This document shows positions 7,901 to 15,651 of a DNA stretch of 21,593 nucleotides, piece by piece (positions within the stretch are counted from its first letter, which is position 1; the number at the start of each line of letters is the position of its first letter). The DNA comes from Deltaproteobacteria bacterium (GTDB lineage: Bacteria; Desulfobacterota; DSM-4660; Desulfatiglandales; HGW-15). The position numbers and the translations under genes were made by a program. Below the pieces are notes generated by a model. The model had not been told where the DNA came from. It searched no databases and saw only the letters and a program-made list of their open reading frames with translations. The stretch spans positions 1-21,593 of the forward strand of contig JAFDIC010000021.1 of assembly GCA_019308525.1 (NCBI GenBank), in the 5' to 3' direction.

Positions 7901-9628
7901 TCTACAATAGCCCAACAGATTCAACGACTGCTGGGAATCCACGGTGCGGGCCAAGTCAGAGACCGGTTTCAATGCCTTTTCGTTCATCTTCCCGGCCAGC
8001 ACCCTCCCCATGGCCGTATGCCCAACTACTATGAGAAAGATCTCTTTCAACTCGCCAGGACTGAAGCCGAATAGGGATAGAATCTCCAGATTTGACAAGA
8101 GGCTCGTCCTGGGACCTTCTATCCCTTCCGGGTTAAGGTAGGATTCGATCCTTTCAAGTTTGCTTATCTTGGAAATCAGTCCGAGGACATGGTTCAAGCT
8201 TGGATACCTTTTCTTCTTGTTCACCAAGGGCTCCCTGAGTTGTTCCATAAAGACCTCAGGGAGCCACGGAAGCTCTTTTCTTTTGATTCCTTTCAGCACC
8301 CTCAGGGTCCTGATCAGATAACCGAAGGAATCGCGATAATCAGCCAACAGGCTTAGAGGACATCCGGAAAGCTTGGATTCCGCAACCGTCTCCTTTATCT
8401 CTGAGAGGGTCGTTTCTGGCACCTTTTTCTCCCCAAGGTATATGAGCATGTAACTTGGAGGATAACCATCGATTCTGAATCTCCTCTCCCAGTCACTCTT
8501 CACAGACTCCGGCAACAGGGGCTTCAGGAAGATTTCCTCGAAAAAGGGAGAAAACATCTCGGGCCAGGCCTTGACCTGATCATAGCTCAATGTATCCTCG
8601 AGGGGATAATTCAGATAGGGCAATTCATCCATCTCCTCTATGTTCAACTCTTCCACATTTCTCCCGTCCAGGAGCTTGTTCAGGATATCACTCCCCATGT
8701 ACATACCGTCCAGGTATTTTTGAAGGTCGAAGACATTGACCTGATAGGCCCCTCCACCTGAATGATATTTCTTCATGGTCCTGAAGGCGTGGCTGAACAG
8801 GAGGAAGTTCTTCTCTTCTTCAAGTGAGCGGAATGTCACCTCTACGGTCTGCTTAGACCTCAGCGGATGAGAATCTGCTATCATGAACAGCTCGCCCCCC
8901 TGCTTGAGGGACTGAAAGGACCTGTTCAAGAAATAGATCGCGTACTCCCTCAATCTCTTCTTTGAGGTCAACGCCTTTTTACTCGGATTGAACTCCTTCA
9001 TGACTATGATCTCATAGATATCCCTGGTTAGTATCACCATGTCCAACTCGGCCCTCAGAGACTGGAGCATTCTCAGGGAATCTATGACTACAAACTGGTG
9101 TTCTTTGAAGCGAAGAGAGAGATCGTTGACTATGAGGTGGTCCGCCTGAGTCAGAAGGCCTATCCTGTAGCGCTCCTTGAGGTATTTCTTACCGTGGAAG
9201 CGGATTATCTTGCTAATCTCATCAGCCCTATTTCTTATGCGCGAGACGGATAGAGAAATAAGGTTCCCGGGGACCAGGTAAAAGGGTCTCCCATGGCTTG
9301 AAAACCTTATCAGGAGGCCTAGTTCGGCGTAAATCCTGTTTATCTCCCTGTAATGCCGCCTGACATTCTCAGGGTCTTCAAGGCTCACTGATTGGAGCAA
9401 TTCGAGGTCCTTTTGGCTCAATCGATTATAGAGCTCAAAGAATCCGAATCCGTACGCATTTCCACCAAAACGGCTCTGCATCTGGGCCGGATGTCTGCGG
9501 GACACAAATGTTCCTGGCGGGATATCCCTCGGATCTATGCCCAGGGACTGGAACTCCTCCGGTTTGATAAAGCTGAAAGGGTCGTCGGACCCTATAGTAT
9601 CAAAGGGTAATGATTCAGGGAGATTCAT
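4910..9628 (-). CDS. giant conserved-looking protein of unknown function, 1572 residues
   Basis: I do not recognise this family with confidence. The reading frame is intact over 4.7 kb and rich in Leu, Glu, Arg and Lys. It has no signal peptide and no convincing membrane segment, so it is probably cytosolic. About 165-300 has an alternating strand-helix look, with DMVIL (196-200), SLKQGGELFMIADSHP (240-255) and VNVFDLQKYL (298-307), loosely like the late part of a Rossmann methyltransferase. No glycine-rich SAM loop is visible. About 1040-1150 resembles an HD-domain segment: VDH (His1050), YHDFLHH (1083-1089), then FFDAFFISSFIVFSS and ATQLYRI, vaguely like the HD region of GlnD. No nucleotidyltransferase or ACT domain is seen. 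The C-terminus (about 1430-1530) is charged and helical, possibly coiled coil. The ATG lies 5 nt after the livF stop. The only GGAGGAG is about 23 nt upstream inside livF, so coupled translation is likely. It is the last gene of the importer operon. Confidence 0.85.
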   Translation of the reverse strand: MNLPESLPFDTIGSDDPFSFIKPEEFQSLGIDPRDIPPGTFVSRRHPAQMQSRFGGNAYGFGFFELYNRLSQKDLELLQSVSLEDPENVRRHYREINRIYAELGLLIRFSSHGRPFYLVPGNLISLSVSRIRNRADEISKIIRFHGKKYLKERYRIGLLTQADHLIVNDLSLRFKEHQFVVIDSLRMLQSLRAELDMVILTRDIYEIIVMKEFNPSKKALTSKKRLREYAIYFLNRSFQSLKQGGELFMIADSHPLRSKQTVEVTFRSLEEEKNFLLFSHAFRTMKKYHSGGGAYQVNVFDLQKYLDGMYMGSDILNKLLDGRNVEELNIEEMDELPYLNYPLEDTLSYDQVKAWPEMFSPFFEEIFLKPLLPESVKSDWERRFRIDGYPPSYMLIYLGEKKVPETTLSEIKETVAESKLSGCPLSLLADYRDSFGYLIRTLRVLKGIKRKELPWLPEVFMEQLREPLVNKKKRYPSLNHVLGLISKISKLERIESYLNPEGIEGPRTSLLSNLEILSLFGFSPGELKEIFLIVVGHTAMGRVLAGKMNEKALKPVSDLARTVDSQQSLNLLGYCRLMTMAETVASKRSGLSTEQLAELFGLYDSMVRVVTNRELDWEQYLDESISSTGGIHHQIVRKILKMMNRFEFLHNWQDLPSKGIMEKEVLADYNDANLAKIENALRLLGVIREFERKYLKSDPLEVSTFYRKFLNIEFHGTGHIFERMDGRMLFPLLWVAVNLSRTDIVNFNPILAGVAPAEISHLVKEVEAETKYINENYLDLPTLRRFSDQLYESQTSFIVGTGFQLKLNHETQALDITYINMDENINRLERMAKEYEGCRVSEIPVQSLEEMESFFGNLESFYTSHLRLLSHDDSDLRLPARQRMWFKRAEALRETIRANFVKALFHPESLYSDIEILYQRCPSLLEFVLPEIMELKDLKLAGKVYLKSPVLSHILKSIKKIEALIRRDKDGFQDVELLHKAAQREFGPMAAGIVGLSEVQIETLGSMINQLMSADRPLFEAFIRSSVFRDIGLNPVLREKYRNEVNIVDHALAGAYFLEKEKIPERYGIYGKSRKYLVDLVRYHDFLHHMVRGEFSIYATQELLDLGHKNFFDAFFISSFIVFSSMKEGIVLEDLATQLYRIRCICHEIIEGKRTLDEHIREICSRRGHVFHALELYYQRGLPPDKTPANYFDSFGRDESREEDYVRAGRKIYALERIFRLKGIRYVEFRDLASLIVKVPLRFIYQRRNYRGVGYPTFERELFEALRLYNGLRSLPGEALDFMLERLIRDEVRLYGFENVSVYMNYENMIKLLLIVLMGCARFRGKNKPVCVNFLDLAEKVERRYEALNDSLNNISAKKLWSEPYYLNHFFRAKTGLVLGKDEDKRVLTVDFVDRINIGQKISYMRSIGDLDQLKNYFHYSLRSLRKTPFYTDDYENELERAFEERLREITDAMLDRVRTKIEASRDFKEIQGIVNDLMERSLDIGFTEGQRHRLVDLYELRKDQLKREKLKEITDLLDRTGDMQELKDYWDSIKWYLFDHRPYLGKEFENLVARKFDKRMGQLGDNSTPPH

Positions 9629-9633
9629 TTATT

Positions 9634-10437
9634 TTACAGCCAGCGTTTTCTCCTCCTGTAAGCCTTTACCTCCTTGTAAGACTTCAGCGCCCCTGATGCC
9701 GCAGTCCCAAGGTAGAACTCCTTAACATCCGGGTTTTCCCTCAGCTCAGAAGCTCCACTCTCAAGCACGATCTTTCCGTTTTCCATGACATAGCCGTAGT
9801 GGGCAATCTGAAGGGCCATGTTTGCGTTCTGCTCGACGACCATAAGGGTGGTCCCCTGTTCTTGATTGATTCTCTTTATTATCTGAAAGATCTCTTTTAC
9901 CAGCAACGGCGCCAAGCCCAGGGAAGGCTCATCCAGGAGGAGGAGTTTTGGATGGGCCATCAAGGCCCTTCCGATGACAAGCATCTGAAGCTCCCCTCCG
10001 CTGCAATAGCCGGCCAGGGCCTTCTTTCGAGCAAGCAGGGCTGGAAAATAGCGGTACACCAGTTGCAGGTCATCCTGGTACGGCCTCCCCCATCTGGTCG
10101 CAGTTCCAACCTTTAGGTTTTCTTCCACCGTTAGGTACTTGAATTCTTGCCTCCCTTCCAGGACCTGAATAATCCCTTTCCTGGTAATCTCTTCCGGGGA
10201 TGAGTTCTGTACCGGCTCTCCGTCATACTCAATGGAGCCCTCGGTCACTTTGCCGTTTTCAGGTTTCAGTAACCCCGAAATGGCCTTGAGGGTTGTGGTC
10301 TTTCCCGCCCCGTTGCTCCCCAGGAGAGACACGATCTGTCCCTTCCTGATCTTGAGGGAGACGCCCTTTAAGACCTGGATTACATCAGAGTACACGACGC
10401 TTATGTTATTTATGAGAAGCCGAATATCATCTTCCAT
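9634..10437 (-). CDS. livF: branched-chain amino acid-type ABC transporter ATPase, LivF family
   Basis: One of the two ATPases of a HAAT-family importer, at the inner face of the membrane with LivG, LivH and LivM. It has 267 residues. Walker A is GSNGAGKTT (40-48), the Q-loop region is QVLEGRQEF (91-99), the ABC signature is CSGGELQ (145-151), Walker B is LLLLDEP (165-171), and the H-loop position reads VEQN as is usual for LivF. The Pro normally seen in the 'VPEGR' text is Leu here, and the leading Leu of the signature is Cys. A basic tail (YRRRKRWL) extends beyond the core, which I associate with non-amino-acid members of the family. The operon context with an acyl-CoA ligase points to an organic acid substrate rather than an amino acid. 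AGGG about 8 nt before the ATG may serve as the ribosome site. Confidence 0.9.
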   Translation of the reverse strand: MEDDIRLLINNISVVYSDVIQVLKGVSLKIRKGQIVSLLGSNGAGKTTTLKAISGLLKPENGKVTEGSIEYDGEPVQNSSPEEITRKGIIQVLEGRQEFKYLTVEENLKVGTATRWGRPYQDDLQLVYRYFPALLARKKALAGYCSGGELQMLVIGRALMAHPKLLLLDEPSLGLAPLLVKEIFQIIKRINQEQGTTLMVVEQNANMALQIAHYGYVMENGKIVLESGASELRENPDVKEFYLGTAASGALKSYKEVKAYRRRKRWL

Positions 10438-10571
10438 AGAAACTACCCTGGAATTCCCTTACAGTATATTTGGCAAACCAAGAAAAAATCAAGAATCGGA
10501 TGGCAAAGTAAAAAGCTTCAAGTGCGCAGTCAAGTTGAGCTTGCGAAATCCCGCCGTCGGGAGCGCGAGAA

Positions 10572-10612
10572 TCTCGTGTGATCACCGCTAAACAGCAGCG
10601 GTATCTGCGAGA
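10572..10612. repeat. imperfect long hairpin in the livM-livF gap
   Basis: TCTCG, GAT and ACCGCT on the left pair with AGCGGT, ATC and CGAGA on the right, with small bulges and a 7-nt loop (AAACAGC). It is about 14 bp of stem in total. There is no T-tract on either side, so it is not an intrinsic terminator. It could be a transcript-stabilising or REP-like element within the operon mRNA. The surrounding 275-nt gap has no credible gene. Confidence 0.55.
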
Positions 10613-10671
10613 GGCGTACTTATGGTTCGCCGCAGTCACAACGAGATGAAGCGCAACGCAAATCCCTAGAT

Positions 10672-10693
10672 CCCGCCTTGCGGGGAATTGGAC
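10672..10693 (+). repeat. palindromic repeat copy 1 (stem plus GGGGAATTGGAC)
   Basis: The stem is CCCGC (10672-10676), loop CTT, GCGGG (10680-10684). The 15 bases TGCGGGGAATTGGAC at 10679-10693 are identical to 17193-17207, where they also form the right arm of a hairpin. The same style at two intergenic places suggests a dispersed REP-like family. Confidence 0.6.
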
Positions 10694-10712
10694 TTTTTAC
10701 GAAGCCATCATA

Positions 10713-11783
10713 TCAATAGGAGAAGGGCCACAACCTGAAGCTTGACTTAACTATCCTCCAGACCTCTGCAAGCCCTTTCGGCTCGAAGATCACAAACAAT
10801 ACGATTGCAAGGCCGAAAACGAACTCCCTGAGAGGAGCGATGGTAATGGCAGCGCCCATGGTTGCCCCGATATTCATAAGGTATTCGGTGGCATGACTCA
10901 AGATTTCCTCGAGCACAACGATGAAGACAGCCCCGAACACGGACCCAGGAATATTCCCGAGCCCTCCTATGATGATCATGGCGATAAAGACGATGGAAAG
11001 CCATAGATCAAAGGGCTCAGGGGTTATGCTCATGATGTAATAGGCATACAGTCCCCCAGCCACCCCTGTATAGAATGAACTGATGGCGAAAGAAAGCAGT
11101 TTATAGGGGAAAAGTGGTATACCCATTCCTTCCGCCGCCCTGTCATTGTCCCTGATGGCTATGAAAGCCCGCCCGTATCTCGACCGAACCAGGTTTGAGG
11201 CGATCCATGTCAGGACCACGAAACAGGCGAAGATAACATAGAAAAAGGCCCTGTCACTACCCAAATCTATCCCAAAGAGCGTAGCACCCAAAATGCTGAT
11301 TCCGGCAGCCCCTCCCGTCAGGCTCTCCCATTGAACGAGGACATATTCGATGATCTTCTGTCCTGCCAAAGTGGCGATAAGCAGGTACAGATGTTTGAGA
11401 CGGGCCGAGGGGAGCCCGAATATGATCCCCACGGCGGCGGTCATGATACCGGCAGCAGGGATCGAGAGTATGAAAGGCATACTTAGCTTATTTGCAAGTA
11501 TGGCCGCCGTATAAGCTCCTACCCCAAAGAATGCCCCGTGCCCAAGAGAAATCTGCCCGGTATAGCCTATGAGAAGGTTCAGTCCGACCGCTGCAATGGA
11601 GTATATCCCTATTATGTTCAGGATATAGAGTGTGAAGGGGCTGCTAAGGAAGGGGACCACCAGGAAAAGCAACACCAGGCCGATGACCAACCACAGCCTC
11701 CCGAAATCCGTCTCAAAGATGGTCAATTCCTGGTAGTAGGATTCCTTGAAATTACCGCAGGGATGAAACTGGAGCCTCCTCAT
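10713..11783 (-). CDS. livM: branched-chain amino acid-type ABC transporter permease, LivM family
   Basis: An inner-membrane permease of the HAAT importer with 356 residues. A hydrophilic N-terminal arm (1-30, FHPCGNFKESYYQEL) precedes many hydrophobic segments, probably 8-10. LivM landmarks are GLNLLIGYTGQISLGHGAFFGVGAY (about 67-91, described by its GYTGQISLGHG core), the cytoplasmic coupling loop text AIRDNDRAAEGMGI, and IIIGGLGNIPGSVFGA. The ATG at 11783 has GGAGAAAGG about 10 nt upstream. It follows livH after 65 nt, and a 275-nt gap separates it from livF. In many related operons, as I recall them, the binding-protein gene sits in that gap. Confidence 0.92.
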   Translation of the reverse strand: MRRLQFHPCGNFKESYYQELTIFETDFGRLWLVIGLVLLFLVVPFLSSPFTLYILNIIGIYSIAAVGLNLLIGYTGQISLGHGAFFGVGAYTAAILANKLSMPFILSIPAAGIMTAAVGIIFGLPSARLKHLYLLIATLAGQKIIEYVLVQWESLTGGAAGISILGATLFGIDLGSDRAFFYVIFACFVVLTWIASNLVRSRYGRAFIAIRDNDRAAEGMGIPLFPYKLLSFAISSFYTGVAGGLYAYYIMSITPEPFDLWLSIVFIAMIIIGGLGNIPGSVFGAVFIVVLEEILSHATEYLMNIGATMGAAITIAPLREFVFGLAIVLFVIFEPKGLAEVWRIVKSSFRLWPFSY

Positions 11784-11848
11784 CTATGTTGCCTTTCTCC
11801 TTCCTTGCCGCTTTGGTCAAACGCCCCTATTCTTGACCTGTCCCGGAA

Positions 11849-12727
11849 TCACACCCTCTCAATCTCCACAAGCCCGAACAGACCATAGGGTTTTACCATC
11901 AAGATCACGATGAGCACGATGTACGGCACAATCTCCCGAAGCGACGTGGATATGTATCCCCCCGTGAACGTCTCCACCAAACCTATGATGATACCGCCAA
12001 GTATGGCACCACCTATGCTGTCCAGTCCGCCCAGTATCACAACAGGAAACACCTTGAGGCCAATGGCGCTCAATTCATGGACATTGATGCCGTTGATGAT
12101 ACCCAGCACTATCCCGCTCATGGCGGCCACGATAAAGGCTATGGCCCAGGAAAGGGCGAATACCCTGCGCACGTGGACCCCGAGGGAGAGGGCGGCAGTC
12201 TGATTGTCCGCCACGGATCTCATGTAGATCCCCTGGGAAGAATATTTGAAAAAAAAACCAAAGATTAGCAGGAACAGTATTCCTATGATAAAGGCCGCCA
12301 CATTTACCGAGGGAACCCTGATCATGCCCCAGTCTATGGACAATACTTCCGGCAAGAAGGGCCTGTATTCATGGATGTCGCCTCCGAATATGAACAGCAG
12401 CAAGCCCTTGAACATGATCCCAATCCCCAGGGTCAACATGATCACGTGAATAAGCTCCTCTCCTATCAGGGGGCGAAGGAAAAACCTTTCAACCACGAAA
12501 CCCAGGGCAAAGGTACCGGCCAGGGTGAATGCAAATGCCAGCACTATGGGCAAATTGGCCCACGTAGAGAGGACCAGGAATACAAAGGCTCCTATGGCCA
12601 GAAGCTCCCCGTGGGCGAGATTGAGAACGCTGCTGGACTTGAAAATCATTACAAACCCTAATGCCGACAGGGCGTACAAGAAGCCCAGGGAAAGCCCATT
12701 CACCAAGACCTGTAGAAAAAACTCCAT
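11849..12727 (-). CDS. livH: branched-chain amino acid-type ABC transporter permease, LivH family
   Basis: The partner permease of LivM, 292 residues and almost entirely hydrophobic with about 8 membrane segments. Family landmarks are LGFVMIFKSSSVLNLAHGE (23-41, NLAHGE is diagnostic), the coupling loop SVADNQTAALSLGV (171-184) and VVILGGLDSIGGAILGG (229-245). The ATG at 12727 has GGAGAGGAG close upstream and lies 18 nt after the ligase stop codon, which supports one transcript with tight coupling. Confidence 0.93.
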   Translation of the reverse strand: MEFFLQVLVNGLSLGFLYALSALGFVMIFKSSSVLNLAHGELLAIGAFVFLVLSTWANLPIVLAFAFTLAGTFALGFVVERFFLRPLIGEELIHVIMLTLGIGIMFKGLLLFIFGGDIHEYRPFLPEVLSIDWGMIRVPSVNVAAFIIGILFLLIFGFFFKYSSQGIYMRSVADNQTAALSLGVHVRRVFALSWAIAFIVAAMSGIVLGIINGINVHELSAIGLKVFPVVILGGLDSIGGAILGGIIIGLVETFTGGYISTSLREIVPYIVLIVILMVKPYGLFGLVEIERV

Positions 12728-12745
12728 TAGTCTCCTCTCCCCCGA

Positions 12746-14695
12746 TCAAACCTCCAGGATCTTCGCCGTGGTCTCGATTTTCCCCACTGTTCCATCCCTG
12801 TACCTGACCTGACCGCTGACCTTGAGATCTTTCTTGCCTGCATACATGGCATCGATAAGTTCCTTGTATTGCTCAAAGACGAACTTCCTGCGCACCTTGC
12901 CCGTTCTGGTCAACTCCTCGTCGTCGGGGTCCAGCAATTTGTAGAGGAGGATAATCTTCACCAATTGCATTGGCTTGGGCAATTGTGCGTTGACCTGCCT
13001 GACCTCACCCTGAATCAGTTCCTCGACCTGCGGTTGTTGGGAGAGGTCCGTGTAGGTCGTATAGGGGATCTTCCTCTCTTCGGCCCAGTTCCCCACGTTG
13101 CCGAAGTCTATGTTGATGAACGCCGTAAGATAGGGCTGACCCTCCCCCCATATGACAGCTTCCTTAATATAGGGGCTGAATTTCAACCTGGTCTCTATGA
13201 AGTCCGGAGAAAAGGCCTCCCCCTCCCTTGTCCTCATTATGTCTTCTTTTCTGCCTATGATGAGCAGGTGCCCGTCTTCGTCCAGATATCCCGCGTCTCC
13301 CGTATAGAACCACCCTTCTCTGAGCACCTCGGCCGTGGCCTCCAGGTTCTCGTAATAGCCCACAAAGTTTGACTTGCTGGCAACCACCACTTCCTGGTCA
13401 TCGGTTATCCTTACCTTTGTACCGGGCAGAGGTTTTCCCACGGTTTCGGGTTTCACCTCGTCGTCGGGTTGGACCTGGAAGATTCCCCCTGCCTCGGTCA
13501 GTCCATAGCATTGCTTCAGGTTCAGTCCATTGGCCCTGAAGAAGCGAATTACCTGAGGGCTTATGGGATGGCCCCCGGTGTAGGCCGCCCGAAACCCCAG
13601 GCATCCAACCCTGTCCATCAGCGGTCTCGATACTGTGCTCGTCATGATCTTCTTCAGGGCCTTGAGATGGACCGGCACAGGTCGACGCTCCGATTCAAGG
13701 TCCACTACTCTGCCGCCGATCCTCTGGGAGAGGTTGTACAGGGACCTCTTTATGTATCCTGAGTCATTTATCTTCACCCTTATCTGGGAAGCCAGGTCTT
13801 CCCAGAACCTGGAAGAGGAGACCAGTACGGTCGGGCCGATTTCCCTGAAGTCTTCCATGGCTGTCTCGAAGGTCTCGGGAAAATTCATGACCAGGCCCCC
13901 GCACAAGGCTATCCCCACTCCCCATAGTTGATCTACGATCCAGGCCGTGGGCGTAATCGAAATCCAGTTGTCGCCGATGCCGATTGGTGCAGTCCTGAGC
14001 CACTTGAAGGCCATATCCGTGAAATTTGCATAACTCAACATCACCAGCTTTGGCACACCCGTGGTACCGGATGTCATAAGCATCAAGGCAACGTCATCAG
14101 GATTCCCCTCCCATAGCTCCTTGTTGAAAAGTTCCGGCTTTTCCCGGTCGAGCCTCTTTCCCAGCTCAAGTAGCTGTGCAAAGCTGATCAACCAGGGGTC
14201 GTCTTCATAGCTTCTCATCCCTGTCGGGTCTACATAGATTACCCGGCGGACGTGGGATATATGGTCACGTGTTTCAAGGAGTTTGTCCACCTGCTCCTGA
14301 TCCTGGACGAACACGTATGCTGCCTTGATCCTATCGAGACCCCCCGCTATCTCTTTCGATACCGCGGAAGTGAACAGGGGCACCGCAACAGCACCCATCG
14401 CCTGGACTGCCAGTTCACTGAACAGCCACTCAGGATGGTTGTCCAGTATCAGCCCGACGTTCTCTCCCCTCTTGAGGCCCAGGGATATAAGGCCCAGGGA
14501 TGTATGCTTGGCATATACCAGGTATTCCTGCCAACTGTATCTCTGCCATATCCCGTATGCCTTTTCACGGATGGCGGTCTTTTCGGGCCCCAGTCTTTCC
14601 GCCTGTCTCAACAGTATCTGGGGAAAGGTGAACTGCTCCAGGGTCGACAACGCTTCACTGTTCGAAATTCCCCTCTGGCCCGCAGCACTGCCCAT
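12746..14695 (-). CDS. AMP-forming acyl-CoA synthetase (long-chain, FAA1-like)
   Basis: It would activate a carboxylic acid to its CoA thioester with ATP, via an acyl-adenylate. It has 649 residues, within the range of the bacterial long-chain type. The P-loop is MTSGTTGVPK (207-216). YTGGHPISP (372-380), YGLTEAGG (397-404), WFYTGD (462-467), GRKEDIM (481-487) and the C-terminal GKVRRKF (599-605, with a Lys at or near the catalytic position) are in order. FAA1-like features suggest long-chain or bulky substrates, but chain length cannot be read from sequence alone and an aromatic acid is possible. It lies inside the importer operon, 8 nt after the livG stop and 18 nt before livH, with GAGG just upstream of the ATG. 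I therefore infer that it converts the imported substrate. Confidence 0.92.
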   Translation of the reverse strand: MGSAAGQRGISNSEALSTLEQFTFPQILLRQAERLGPEKTAIREKAYGIWQRYSWQEYLVYAKHTSLGLISLGLKRGENVGLILDNHPEWLFSELAVQAMGAVAVPLFTSAVSKEIAGGLDRIKAAYVFVQDQEQVDKLLETRDHISHVRRVIYVDPTGMRSYEDDPWLISFAQLLELGKRLDREKPELFNKELWEGNPDDVALMLMTSGTTGVPKLVMLSYANFTDMAFKWLRTAPIGIGDNWISITPTAWIVDQLWGVGIALCGGLVMNFPETFETAMEDFREIGPTVLVSSSRFWEDLASQIRVKINDSGYIKRSLYNLSQRIGGRVVDLESERRPVPVHLKALKKIMTSTVSRPLMDRVGCLGFRAAYTGGHPISPQVIRFFRANGLNLKQCYGLTEAGGIFQVQPDDEVKPETVGKPLPGTKVRITDDQEVVVASKSNFVGYYENLEATAEVLREGWFYTGDAGYLDEDGHLLIIGRKEDIMRTREGEAFSPDFIETRLKFSPYIKEAVIWGEGQPYLTAFINIDFGNVGNWAEERKIPYTTYTDLSQQPQVEELIQGEVRQVNAQLPKPMQLVKIILLYKLLDPDDEELTRTGKVRRKFVFEQYKELIDAMYAGKKDLKVSGQVRYRDGTVGKIETTAKILEV

Positions 14696-14703
14696 TAATG
14701 CCT

Positions 14704-15534
14704 CTATTCCAACCTCGTTTCCTCTCCAAGGTAAGCCTTGATAACTTCCGGATCCCTTTGAACATGCTCCGGCGTTCCCTCGGATATCTTTACCCCGAAA
14801 TCAAGAACGATGACCCTTTGAGAGATACTCATCACCACAGACATATCGTGCTCCACCAGGATCATTGTTTGACCCCACGCTTCGTGCAGATCTTTCAGAA
14901 AACGTACCATGTCCTCTTTTTCTTCGAGAGTCATGCCTGCAAAGGGTTCATCGAGGATCAATAGTTTTGGTTCCAATGCCAGGGCACGGCCGAGCTCCAC
15001 CCGTTTTCTCATGCCATAGGGCAGTGATCCCACCAGCTTCTTCCTTATCGACTGCATTTCCAGGAAATCAATAAGTTCTTCCAGTATCCTCCGGTGACGT
15101 ACCTCTTCGTCCCTCACGGATTTCAGGAAAAGGGACGCACTACCCAGATTGTATCTGCTGTGGACATGGCGGGCCAAAAGCATGTTGGACAGGACGGTCA
15201 TTCCCGGAAACAGCTCTATGTTCTGATAAGTCCTGCCGATGCCGAGTTTGGTGAGGTGGTGAGTGGATAGGCGGGTAATCTCTTCACCGTTGAAGAATAT
15301 CTGCCCCTCCTGCGGCTTGTAATACCCGGTAATACAGTTCAACAGGCTCGTCTTTCCGGCCCCATTGGGGCCGATGATCGCCACCAGCTCGCCGCTGTTA
15401 ACTACCAGATTGATCTTGTTCAGGGCGGTAATTCCGCCAAAGGTCAGGGTTAAATTTTTCACCTCCAGCTCGGCCTGTCTCTCCTCGGGCCGAACCGAAG
15501 CGAAAATACTGGGTTCACCGCGAAAGGCTTTCAT
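14704..15534 (-). CDS. livG: branched-chain amino acid-type ABC transporter ATPase, LivG family
   Basis: The second importer ATPase, 276 residues. Walker A is GPNGAGKT (55-62), the Q-loop area is GIGRTYQNIELFPGMTV, Walker B is LLILDEP (191-197), the D-loop region is FAGMT, and the H-loop is VEHDM (His229). The signature reads LPYGMRKRVELGRAL (171-185) instead of LSGGQ. I associate this PYG form with LivG relatives from acid- and aromatic-uptake operons. The N-terminal 20 residues precede the family core, and a shorter form cannot be excluded because the site before the ATG (ACAGG) is weak. The ligase gene starts 8 nt after its stop. Confidence 0.92.
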   Translation of the reverse strand: MKAFRGEPSIFASVRPEERQAELEVKNLTLTFGGITALNKINLVVNSGELVAIIGPNGAGKTSLLNCITGYYKPQEGQIFFNGEEITRLSTHHLTKLGIGRTYQNIELFPGMTVLSNMLLARHVHSRYNLGSASLFLKSVRDEEVRHRRILEELIDFLEMQSIRKKLVGSLPYGMRKRVELGRALALEPKLLILDEPFAGMTLEEKEDMVRFLKDLHEAWGQTMILVEHDMSVVMSISQRVIVLDFGVKISEGTPEHVQRDPEVIKAYLGEETRLE

Positions 15535-15576
15535 CTATTTACCTGTCTTCCCCCGGGCAATCTCCTGTAGGGAAAG

Positions 15577-15635
15577 GCACGGGGCTGAAAGGCAAATCTG
15601 ATTCCGCCTCTTTGACCTTGCTCAACGCCCCGTGC
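15577..15635. promoter_or_regulatory. inverted repeat between the binding-protein gene and livG
   Basis: A perfect 9-bp stem GCACGGGGC (15577-15585) / GCCCCGTGC (15627-15635) encloses a 41-nt loop with further partial pairing (AGGC/GCCT). There is no T-run, so it is not a classical terminator. In binding-protein importer operons such structures after the first gene can stabilise its mRNA or cut downstream expression. That role is an inference here. Confidence 0.55.
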
Positions 15636-15651
15636 ATTATTCGCTCGTGGT

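Noticed and set aside
10427..10639. 70-codon open frame in the livM-livF gap
   Set aside because: It runs through the hairpin repeat and into the livF start, has no ribosome site, and reads like repeat translation.
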